Below the pieces are notes generated by a model. It had not been told where the DNA came from. It saw only the letters and a program-made list of their open reading frames with translations, and ran no database searches. The translations under genes were made by a program, and so were the position numbers. From the NCBI RefSeq assembly GCF_034009455.1, contig NZ_CP125380.1, positions 3,795,501 through 3,859,500 of the forward strand: a DNA stretch of 64,000 nucleotides. The letters are read 5' to 3'. This document shows, piece by piece, positions 40,873 to 48,036 of this stretch; within the stretch, counting starts at the first letter, position 1; each line of letters opens with the position of its first letter. Origin of the DNA: Pseudomonas sp. P5_109 (GTDB taxonomy: Bacteria > Pseudomonadota > Gammaproteobacteria > Pseudomonadales > Pseudomonadaceae).

Positions 40873-42090
40873 TTAAAAACAGGTTTCCATGGTTTCGATG
40901 ACGTTCAGTTGCTCGTCCACCAGACAGCCGACACGCCACTTGTCGAACGTCAGGCACGGGTGCGAGGTGCCGAACGAAATGATGTCGCCCACTCGCAGAT
41001 CAACCCCCGGTGCCACGGTCATGAACGCATGCTGGTCCATTACGGCGGTGACCTTGCATGCACTCACATCATCGCCGCTGGCCGGCACTACGCCCGCCTT
41101 GTAACGCTGCAACGGCACCGGCAGACCGGCGTCGTAGGCCACGTCGCGCTTGCCCAGGGCGATCACCGCAAACCCCGGCTCCGGCAACGACTGCACGTGC
41201 GCCCACACTTCCAGCGCCGGACGCAGGCCTTCGTGCAGGTCGCTGCGACGGTCGAGCACGCAGCACTGCGCTTCCTTGTAGATGCCATGGTCGTGGGCCA
41301 CGTAGCTGCCGGGACGCAGCACGCTGAGGAAACGTCCAGCAGCGTTCTGGGCTTCGAAGGACTCGGCAATCAGGTCATACCAGGCCGAACCCGAGGCAGT
41401 GATGATCGGCTTGGCAATGGCGAACGCGCCGCTGTCCTGCAACTGCACCGCCAGGCGCACCAGCGACGCGGCGAAATCGCGGATACCGGTCACGGCGTGA
41501 TCGCCATGGATCACGCCTTCGTAGCCCTCGATGCCGGTCAGGGCCAGCGCCGGTTGCGCGGCGATGGCCTTGGCCAGGTCGAGCACTTCCTGCTCGCTGC
41601 GGCAACCGCAACGCCCACCGACCACGCCGTATTCGATCATCACGTTCAGGCGCACGCCACGGGAGGCGAAATAGGCGCCGAGGTCCGCGACGTTGTCCGG
41701 GTGATCGACCATGCAATAGAAGTCGAACGTCGGGTCGGCCAACAGGTCGGCAATCAGCGCCATGTTCGGTGTGCCGACCAACTGGTTGGCCATCAGCACC
41801 CGGCGCACGCCATGGGCGTAGGCCGCACGGGTTTGCGTGGCGCTGGCCAGGGTGATGCCCCAGGCACCGGCGTCCAGTTGGCGACGGAACAACGCCGGGG
41901 TCATGCTGGTCTTGCCATGGGGCGCCAATTCGGCGCCGCTGTCACTGACAAAGGCCTGCATCCAACGGATGTTGTGCTCCAGCGCTTCACGGTGCAGCAC
42001 CAGCGCCGGCAGGCTGACGTCACGCACCAGGCTGGCGCCGGTCGGGGCTGCGCCTTTATCCACGTTGGCAGTGTTGGAAACAGAAGACAT
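40873..42090 (-). CDS. Fold-type III PLP enzyme: D-threonine aldolase/D-serine dehydratase-like deaminase
   Basis: A 405-aa protein with an alanine-racemase-type barrel. PLP Lys60 sits in LAPHGKTSMTPALF. The C-terminal metal site is His377 and Cys379 in FGTSHPCLTFDKW, as in eukaryotic D-serine dehydratase (DSD1). Central segments VNVMIEYG-like VVGGRCGCR and ASGSAWYDL are typical of proteins labelled amino acid deaminase. It would eliminate ammonia from a beta-hydroxy D-amino acid. Next to KDG kinase, RidA and an ABC importer, D-glucosaminate to KDG plus ammonia is the reaction I infer. Coupled to the IclR gene by close spacing. Confidence 0.85.
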   Translation of the reverse strand: MSSVSNTANVDKGAAPTGASLVRDVSLPALVLHREALEHNIRWMQAFVSDSGAELAPHGKTSMTPALFRRQLDAGAWGITLASATQTRAAYAHGVRRVLMANQLVGTPNMALIADLLADPTFDFYCMVDHPDNVADLGAYFASRGVRLNVMIEYGVVGGRCGCRSEQEVLDLAKAIAAQPALALTGIEGYEGVIHGDHAVTGIRDFAASLVRLAVQLQDSGAFAIAKPIITASGSAWYDLIAESFEAQNAAGRFLSVLRPGSYVAHDHGIYKEAQCCVLDRRSDLHEGLRPALEVWAHVQSLPEPGFAVIALGKRDVAYDAGLPVPLQRYKAGVVPASGDDVSACKVTAVMDQHAFMTVAPGVDLRVGDIISFGTSHPCLTFDKWRVGCLVDEQLNVIETMETCF

Positions 42091-42129
42091 GGTCGAACTC
42101 CTCGTTCACGCGGCCGCAGGCAGCCGCTG

Positions 42130-42894
42130 TTATTCGTTGATGCGACGGGCCAGGCTGTTGGCGCTTTCGATCAGCACCCGTCGGTAGTCGTTGTAGTTTT
42201 TCTTCGCATCGGCGCGCGGGGCGACGATGCACAGGGTCGCGATGGCCACGCCACCGGGGTCTTTGACCGGCGCGGCGAAGCAATGGGTAAAGGTGTCGGC
42301 GACGCTATCGAAAGAAAAGAAACCATCGATGCCGGCCTGACGGATTTCCTTGAGGAACTGCTCCAGAGGCAAGCGTTCGCCATCGGGCAGGATGAAGTCG
42401 TCGTGGTCGATCAGGTCGACGATTTCCTGGTCGCTCAGGTGCGCCAGCAACAGGCGGCCGGAGGCGGTCCAGGGGATGGGCGCGTTTTCGCCGATGTCCG
42501 AGGAAATGCGGAAATGCCGCTCACCCTCCTTCATCAGGGCGACGGTGTATTTGCGCCCGTTGAGCAGGCACATCTGCGCGGTTTCATGGGTCTGGCTGAC
42601 GATTTCCTGCAGGGCATGATCGGCCTCGCGGGTCAGGTCGAAATGGCGCAAGTGGGCCTGGCCGAGAAAGTACAACTGACGACCGAGGTAGACGTGACCG
42701 TCCGTGCCCACCGGCTCCAGGATCCGCCGTTCCAGCAGCGAGGCCACCAGTTCGTAGACCGTGGATTTGGGGCTGCCGATGCCGTTGGCGATGTCGTTCG
42801 GGCGCAGGGGCTGGCCGATCTCCTTGAGGAAATCGAGGATATCGAACGCCCGGTCCAGGCCGCGTGCCCGGCGCTTGATGGTGTCTTCGGTCAT
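42130..42894 (-). CDS. IclR-family transcriptional regulator
   Basis: A 254-aa regulator. The winged HTH spans about residues 10-70 (LDRAFDILDFLKEIGQPLRP, NDIANGIGSPKSTVYELVAS). The IclR effector domain follows: MCLLNGRKYTVALMKEGERH, PWTASGRLLLAHL and FAAPVKDPGGVAIATLCIVA. ATG 42894 has GGGA about 9 nt upstream; the 42909 ATG, five codons earlier, lacks a clear site. It lies inside the deaminase/transport cluster, so it probably senses the substrate or KDG. A REP pair lies just upstream. Confidence 0.88.
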   Translation of the reverse strand: MTEDTIKRRARGLDRAFDILDFLKEIGQPLRPNDIANGIGSPKSTVYELVASLLERRILEPVGTDGHVYLGRQLYFLGQAHLRHFDLTREADHALQEIVSQTHETAQMCLLNGRKYTVALMKEGERHFRISSDIGENAPIPWTASGRLLLAHLSDQEIVDLIDHDDFILPDGERLPLEQFLKEIRQAGIDGFFSFDSVADTFTHCFAAPVKDPGGVAIATLCIVAPRADAKKNYNDYRRVLIESANSLARRINE

Positions 42895-42954
42895 TTCAGT
42901 GGTTCCCATTCAAAGTCGCCAGGATTCTACCGAGAATGCAGTGGTGACTGTCAG

Positions 42955-43059
42955 GCCGCCATCGCGGGCAAGCCCGCTCCCACAAGGATTGATGGTGTGT
43001 CTGCAATCTGTGGCAGCACACAGAACCTGTGGGAGCGTGGCTTGCCCGCGATGGGCGCG
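42955..43059. repeat. REP pair between RidA and IclR genes
   Basis: ATCGCGGGCAAGCCCGCTCC and inverse GAGCGTGGCTTGCCCGCGAT flank about 55 bp. The arms carry a GCGGGCAAG variant. Confidence 0.8.
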
Positions 43060-43066
43060 ACTCGGT

Positions 43067-43456
43067 TCAGGCCTTTTTCTTGTACGCAATGCAGTCGATC
43101 TCGACCTTGCAGTCGACCATCATGTTCGCCTGCACGCAGGCACGGGCCGGGGCGTGTTCGGGTTTGAAGTACTCGGAGAAGACCTTGTTGAAACTGGTGA
43201 AATCCCGCGGATCCTCCAGCCACACGCCAGCACGCACCACATCTTCCAGGCCGTAACCGGCCTCTTGCAGAATCGCGATCAGGTTCTTCATGGTCTGGTG
43301 GGTCTGTTCGACAATGCCGCCCGTAATGATCTCGCCATCCACCGCCGGCACCTGCCCGGAAACGTGCAGCCAGCCATCGGCTTCAACGGCGCGGGCGAAA
43401 GGGCGAGGCGTGCCGCCTGCAGCGGCGCTGCCGGTGCCGTAACGAGTAATGCTCAT
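43067..43456 (-). CDS. RidA family (YjgF/YER057c/UK114) protein
   Basis: A 129-aa enamine/imine deaminase-type protein. RPFARAVEADGWLHVSGQVP, NLIAILQEAGYGLEDVVRA and ACVQANMMVDCKVEIDCIAY are diagnostic; a conserved Arg in PARACVQ is where the substrate carboxylate binds in RidA. Such proteins hydrolyse reactive enamines released by PLP dehydratases. Its place beside a PLP deaminase supports that role. AGGAGAAACACTC precedes the start. It follows the transporter ATPase by 30 bp. Confidence 0.9.
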   Translation of the reverse strand: MSITRYGTGSAAAGGTPRPFARAVEADGWLHVSGQVPAVDGEIITGGIVEQTHQTMKNLIAILQEAGYGLEDVVRAGVWLEDPRDFTSFNKVFSEYFKPEHAPARACVQANMMVDCKVEIDCIAYKKKA

Positions 43457-43486
43457 GAGTGTTTCTCCTGATTGAAAATTGAAGGA

Positions 43487-44281
43487 TCAAAAACGCGTGT
43501 TCTTGAGAAATTCCGCCAGTCGCGGCGATTGCGGGCGCTCGAACAGTTCCTTGGGAGGCCCCTGCTCTTCGATGCGCCCCTGATTCATGAAGACGATCTT
43601 GTCCGAAACCTCGAAGGCAAAGCGCATTTCGTGGGTCACCAGCAGCATGGTCATGCCGTCTTCGGCCAGGCCCTTGATCACGTTCAACACTTCACCCACC
43701 AGTTCCGGGTCCAGCGCCGAAGTCACTTCATCGAACAGCATCAGGCTCGGGTTCATCGCAATCGCCCGGGCAATCGCCACGCGCTGCTGCTGGCCGCCGG
43801 ACAACTGACCGGGAAAGTGATCGCGCCGTTCCAACAGGCCGACGCGCTCCAGCCATTTTTCGGCCAGGGCCACCGCCTCGTCCTTGTGCAGCTTCTTGAC
43901 CTTGAGCAGGCCCAGGGTGACGTTCTGCAACGCGGTCAGGTGCGGGAACAGGTTGAACTGCTGGAACGCCATGCCGGTCATGGCGCGATGGCGGGCGATG
44001 ACCTTTTCCGGGTGGCGAATGCGCTTGCCGTTGACCTCGTCGTAACCGATGGATTCGCCGTCGAGCAGGATCTGCCCGCCCTGGAACTCTTCGAGCATGT
44101 TCACGCAGCGCAGCAATGTGGTCTTGCCCGAGCCGCTGGAGCCGATCAACGTCACCACGTTGCCGCGTTGCATGGTCAGGTCGACACCCTTGAGCACTTC
44201 GAGCTGGTCGTAACGCTTGTGCAGGCCGCGAATGTCCAGCAACGGTTGGCCGTCTTGTGCATTGGTTTGAGTCTGAGTCAT
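43487..44281 (-). CDS. Amino-acid-type ABC transporter ATP-binding protein
   Basis: A 264-aa ATPase of the polar amino acid (HisP/GlnQ) group. [20 protein letters not shown] is Walker [20 protein letters not shown] the signature, [20 protein letters not shown]alker B with the PAAT-type E-V-T-S-A-L-D, and [20 protein letters not shown] the H-loop. Its ATG overlaps the upstream permease stop (ATGA). It powers the importer encoded by the next three genes. Confidence 0.95.
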   Translation of the reverse strand: MTQTQTNAQDGQPLLDIRGLHKRYDQLEVLKGVDLTMQRGNVVTLIGSSGSGKTTLLRCVNMLEEFQGGQILLDGESIGYDEVNGKRIRHPEKVIARHRAMTGMAFQQFNLFPHLTALQNVTLGLLKVKKLHKDEAVALAEKWLERVGLLERRDHFPGQLSGGQQQRVAIARAIAMNPSLMLFDEVTSALDPELVGEVLNVIKGLAEDGMTMLLVTHEMRFAFEVSDKIVFMNQGRIEEQGPPKELFERPQSPRLAEFLKNTRF

Positions 44282-44940
44282 GGCAAAGCCACCCGCTTTT
44301 CAATGTGCCGGCCGAGTAACTCGATGCCGTAGTTGATGACGAAGAACAGGAAACCGGCGAACAGGTAAAACTCCAGGGTCATGAAGGTCCGGGCGATGAT
44401 CTGCTGGGTACTGAGCAGCAATTCCGCCACGCCGATCACCGACAACAGGGTCGAGGCCTTGACGATCTCGGTGGACGAGTTGACCCAGGTCGGCAGGATC
44501 TGCCGCAACGCCTGGGGCAACAGCACATAACCCAGGGCCTGGTAGAACGTCAGGCCGATGGCCTTGCTCGCTTCCATCTGCCCGTGCGGCAATGCCTGCA
44601 GGGCACCGCGCACGATCTCGGCGACGTGGGAGCCGCAGAACAGCGTCAAACCCAGCGCGCCGGCCTGGAACGCACTGATCTGCCAGCCAAGCGCCGGGGC
44701 CATGTAGAAGCACGCCAGCACCAGCACGAATACCGGCGTGCCGCGAATCACATCGACATAAAAACGAAACGGCGCACGCATCCAGAACTTGCCATAAGTC
44801 AACACCAGTCCGGTGACCACGCCAAGCAGCGTACCGAGCAAAATCGCCAACACCGACACCTGGACGCTGGTCAGAAAGCCTTGCCACAGCACTTCCCGCG
44901 CCACCCACAACTCATGCAACCAACTGGGAGATTCGTACAT
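44278..44940 (-). CDS. Amino-acid-type ABC transporter permease 2
   Basis: A 220-aa HisM-type permease. The hydrophobic segments include [20 protein letters not shown] and [18 protein letters not shown]. The coupling loop is [20 protein letters not shown] with [20 protein letters not shown] next. It lies 8 bp downstream of the first permease gene and overlaps the ATPase gene by 4 bp. Pairs with permease 1 as a heterodimer. Confidence 0.93.
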   Translation of the reverse strand: MYESPSWLHELWVAREVLWQGFLTSVQVSVLAILLGTLLGVVTGLVLTYGKFWMRAPFRFYVDVIRGTPVFVLVLACFYMAPALGWQISAFQAGALGLTLFCGSHVAEIVRGALQALPHGQMEASKAIGLTFYQALGYVLLPQALRQILPTWVNSSTEIVKASTLLSVIGVAELLLSTQQIIARTFMTLEFYLFAGFLFFVINYGIELLGRHIEKRVALP

Positions 44941-44948
44941 GGGGCCTC

Positions 44949-45611
44949 CTATCGGCGAATCGCCAGACGCTGTTCGAGGTAACGCAGCATCATGGCAATG
45001 AGGTAACAGGCCGCGACATACAACGCAGTGGTCACCAGCCAGGTTTCAATCACCCGGTAACTCTCGACATTGATCTTGCGCGCGTAGTAGGTCAGCTCCG
45101 GCACCGCAATCGCGGCCGCCAGCGAGGTGTCCTTGAACAGCGAAATGAAGTTGTTCGACAGCGCCGGCAAGACATTGCGCAGCATCACCGGCACGGTGAC
45201 GTAGGCCTTGACCTGCCACTCGCCCAGACCAATGGCCAGGCCGGCTTCACGCTGGCCCTTGGGAATGCTCAGCAAACCGCCGCGGAACACTTCGGTCAGG
45301 TAAGCCCCGGCGTACAGCGACAGGGTGATGATGAACGAAGGAATCTTGTCCAGACGGATCCCCAGGCTCGGCAACGCAAAGTAGATCAACAGGATCAACA
45401 CCAGGATCGGCGTGTTACGAATCACCGTGACATACACCGACGCCAGCACCCGCAATGCGCGATGCCTGGACAGCAAGGCAAACGCCATCATCAGGCCGAT
45501 CACGCAGCCGATGGCGATCGACACCAGGGCCAGTTCAAGGCCCAGGCCGAGCCCCGCCAGCAAGGTGTCGAAATCGCGCCACACGGCGGCAAAGTTCAAC
45601 TGATAGTTCAT
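44949..45611 (-). CDS. Amino-acid-type ABC transporter permease 1
   Basis: A 220-aa permease. Segments: LELALVSIAIGCVIGLMMAF, PILVLILLIYFALPSLGI and ALYVAACYLIAMMLRYLEQR. The coupling loop is IPKGQREAGLAIGLGEWQVK, with VPVMLRNVLPALSNNFISLF next, both typical of the HisQ/HisM family. It follows the binding-protein gene by about 50 bp. AAC-rich periplasmic loops are short, as expected. Confidence 0.93.
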   Translation of the reverse strand: MNYQLNFAAVWRDFDTLLAGLGLGLELALVSIAIGCVIGLMMAFALLSRHRALRVLASVYVTVIRNTPILVLILLIYFALPSLGIRLDKIPSFIITLSLYAGAYLTEVFRGGLLSIPKGQREAGLAIGLGEWQVKAYVTVPVMLRNVLPALSNNFISLFKDTSLAAAIAVPELTYYARKINVESYRVIETWLVTTALYVAACYLIAMMLRYLEQRLAIRR

Positions 45612-45662
45612 GGTCAGCAGTACCTTGAGCGGGGCGCTTAGGGGCGCCCCACTCTCACGGGA

Positions 45663-46511
45663 TCATTTGAATTCGACGGGGAAACCGATGGCCGGGCTTG
45701 GCAGGTCTACGCCGAACCACTGCTTGAACGACGCCGCGTAAGTCGGGAACTCCACGCCGGTCATGGCTTCATGCAGGGTGGTGTTGACGAAGTTCAGCCA
45801 GTCCTGATCGCCGCGCTTGACCGCGCAGGCATAGGTCTGTGGGCTCCAGGCGTAGGCCGGGCTGCGATAACGGCCAGGGTTCTGCACCATCAGGTATTTC
45901 ACCGAAGACTGGTCGGTGGCTGCCGCGTCGGCGCGGCCGGAGTTCACGGCCTGGTACATCAGGTCCACGCTGTCGTACTGGTCGACCTTGGCCTTGGGCA
46001 GCGCCTGGTGCACCAGCTCTTCGGCATAGACGTTTTGCAGCACCGCCACGGTGAGACTGTCACCGGCGGCTTTCATGTCATCAATTTCCTTGTACTTGCT
46101 GTTCGCTGGCAACAACAGGCCAACACCTTCGCGGTAGTACGGCAGGGTAAACGCCACTTGCTGCGCGCGGCTGGCGGTCACGGTGATGAACTGGCAACTG
46201 ATGTCGACCTTGTCGGTCAGCAGGTTCGGAATCCGCGCATCGGACGACTGCACCACGTACTCAACCTTGGTCGGGTCGTTGAACAACCCCTTGGCGATCA
46301 TGTGCCCGATATCGATATCAAAGCCCTGCAACTTGCCGTCCGCGCCCTGGAAGTGCCACGGCGCGTTGGTGCTGCCGGTGCCCACAATCAGTTTGCCGCG
46401 GGCCAGAACGCTGTCGAGCTTGCTGTCCGCCGCCTGGGCCACGCCCATGGCAGCGGCTGAAGCTGCGAAAAGAAAAACACACGCTTTGAACAAGGATGGT
46501 CGGCGATGCAT
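45663..46511 (-). CDS. Periplasmic substrate-binding protein of the cluster's ABC importer
   Basis: A 282-aa family-3 solute-binding protein. Signal peptide MHRRPSLFKACVFLFAASAA (cut after AQA). The mature N-terminus LDSVLARGKLIVGTGSTNAP and FQGADGKLQGFDIDIGHMIA, then DISCQFITVTASRAQQVAFT, form the ligand site. Start 46511 has GGAG 8 nt upstream; a GTG three codons earlier is less likely. A sigma-54-type promoter at 46578-46593 precedes it. Similar importers in related strains carry glucosamine or glucosaminate; here that is inferred from the co-located KDG kinase and deaminase. Confidence 0.9.
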   Translation of the reverse strand: MHRRPSLFKACVFLFAASAAAMGVAQAADSKLDSVLARGKLIVGTGSTNAPWHFQGADGKLQGFDIDIGHMIAKGLFNDPTKVEYVVQSSDARIPNLLTDKVDISCQFITVTASRAQQVAFTLPYYREGVGLLLPANSKYKEIDDMKAAGDSLTVAVLQNVYAEELVHQALPKAKVDQYDSVDLMYQAVNSGRADAAATDQSSVKYLMVQNPGRYRSPAYAWSPQTYACAVKRGDQDWLNFVNTTLHEAMTGVEFPTYAASFKQWFGVDLPSPAIGFPVEFK

Positions 46512-46577
46512 GGCAAGCACTCCAGGGTGATGTTTATTCCGCTATACCGGAACCAGGTATGTAACAACGGAATAGAC

Positions 46578-46593
46578 AGCAGAAAGTGTGCCA
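46578..46593 (-). promoter_or_regulatory. Sigma-54 (-24/-12) promoter of the importer operon
   Basis: On the minus strand TGGCAC-ACTTT-CTGCT: GG and GC are 10 bp apart, one base off TGGCAC-N5-TTGCW. It lies about 66 bp before the binding-protein ATG. It implies control by RpoN and an activator such as NtrC, as for many nitrogen-source importers. Confidence 0.65.
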
Positions 46594-46881
46594 CAGGATG
46601 TGAGGGGAATGTGAGGAGGATTGAAATTTGTTTTGAATCAGAGGGATGCGTGCAGACAGAAAAAAGCGTTACCAAACGCACGGGCAGGCAGACGCTACCG
46701 TTGGCTACAAGAGGCGGGTATGTGGTTCACAACCGGGCGCCCATTGCCCCATTCCAGGCAGAACCTGCGAGCCAGTGCAGTTCATTGGACAACCCCCCAT
46801 CCGACTGCTTTATTCAATGTTCAAGTGATAACCGGTCTTAACAGCCGCGTCGCTTCGGCGTGCGCAGTCCCAGGAGGGTTC
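46594..46881. other. Divergent intergenic region before the nfr-type operon
   Basis: Part of a 370-bp gap between the importer (minus) and wecB (plus). No strong sigma-70 promoter or named operator for the plus-strand operon was found. An open frame that crosses the gap (from 46621) is simply the upstream extension of wecB and has no ribosome-binding site. Confidence 0.4.
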
Positions 46882-48036
46882 ATGTCATTCAAAGTCATGA
46901 TGGTTTTCGGCACACGTCCGGAGGCCATCAAGATGGCGCCGCTGGCTCGGGTCCTGCGTAACTGGCCCGGTATTGATCTGAACATCTGCTCCACCGGCCA
47001 GCACCGGGAAATGCTCAAGCAAGTGCTCGACTCTTTCGAATTGGTGGTCGACGAAGACTTGCAGGTGATGACCCAGGGCCAGACGCTCAATGGCCTCTCC
47101 GAACAATTGCTGGCGCATCTCGACAAAGCCTACGAGCGAGTGCAGCCGGACATCGTGCTGGTGCACGGCGACACCACCACCAGTTTCATTGCCGCCCTCG
47201 CCGCCTTCAATCGCCAGATACCCATCGGCCATGTCGAGGCCGGCTTGCGTACCGGCAATTTGCGCGCACCCTGGCCGGAGGAAGCCAACCGGCACCTGAC
47301 CGGCGTTATCGCCGACCTGCATTTCGCTCCGACCACCAAGAGCGAAGACAACCTGCTGCGCGAAGGTGTGCCCAAGGCCAATATCGAAGTGACCGGCAAT
47401 ACCGTGATCGACGCCCTGGTATGGATGCGCGACCACCAACAGGCGAGCCAGTGGCACCCGGCCAGTGACTCGCCACTTGCCGTGCTCGACGACAGCCGGC
47501 GCATGGTGCTGATCACCGGGCACCGGCGGGAAAATTTCGGCGGTGGCTTCCGCAATATCTGCCTGGCGTTGGCCACCCTCGCCCAGCGCTATCCCGACGT
47601 GCAGTTCGTCTACCCGGTGCACCTCAACCCACAGGTGCAAAACGCGGTGTACAGCGTGCTGTCGGACAAGCCCAACATCTATCTGGTGGCACCGCAGGAC
47701 TACCAGCATTTCGTCTGGCTGATGGGGCGTGCGTACTTCATCCTCAGCGATTCCGGCGGCATCCAGGAGGAAGCCCCGGCCATCGGCAAACCGCTGCTGG
47801 TGCTGCGCGATGTCACGGAGCGGCCATCGGTGCTCGAAGGCGGAACGGTGCTGCTGGTGGGCACCGACACCGACCGGATCGTCAAGGAGTCCTGCCTGTT
47901 GCTCGATGACCAGGCCACGTTCCAGCGCATGAGCCGTATCCATAGCCCGTACGGCGACGGCCACGCCAGCGAACGGATCGCCAATCGTCTCGGCGTCTGG
48001 CTCAAACATCGCGCGGCCTCGGGAAAAGCCGTATGA
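46882..48036 (+). CDS. wecB: UDP-N-acetylglucosamine 2-epimerase (non-hydrolysing)
   Basis: A 384-aa cytosolic enzyme that interconverts UDP-GlcNAc and UDP-ManNAc. MVFGTRPEAIKMAPLARVL, IVLVHGDTTTSFIAALAAFN, IGHVEAGLRTGN, ITGHRRENFGGGF and LSDSGGIQEEAPAIGKPLL are the family's substrate-binding and catalytic blocks. The ATG at 46882 has CAGGAGGGTTC before it. It opens a five-gene run; its stop overlaps the nfrB ATG (ATGA). In this context it should supply UDP-ManNAc to the NfrB glycosyltransferase rather than to a capsule or ECA locus, none of which is nearby. Confidence 0.93.
   Translation: MSFKVMMVFGTRPEAIKMAPLARVLRNWPGIDLNICSTGQHREMLKQVLDSFELVVDEDLQVMTQGQTLNGLSEQLLAHLDKAYERVQPDIVLVHGDTTTSFIAALAAFNRQIPIGHVEAGLRTGNLRAPWPEEANRHLTGVIADLHFAPTTKSEDNLLREGVPKANIEVTGNTVIDALVWMRDHQQASQWHPASDSPLAVLDDSRRMVLITGHRRENFGGGFRNICLALATLAQRYPDVQFVYPVHLNPQVQNAVYSVLSDKPNIYLVAPQDYQHFVWLMGRAYFILSDSGGIQEEAPAIGKPLLVLRDVTERPSVLEGGTVLLVGTDTDRIVKESCLLLDDQATFQRMSRIHSPYGDGHASERIANRLGVWLKHRAASGKAV

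Noticed and set aside
40801..43167. 788-aa plus-strand open frame
   Set aside because: It is antisense to the deaminase, IclR and part of RidA genes and runs through two REP pairs.
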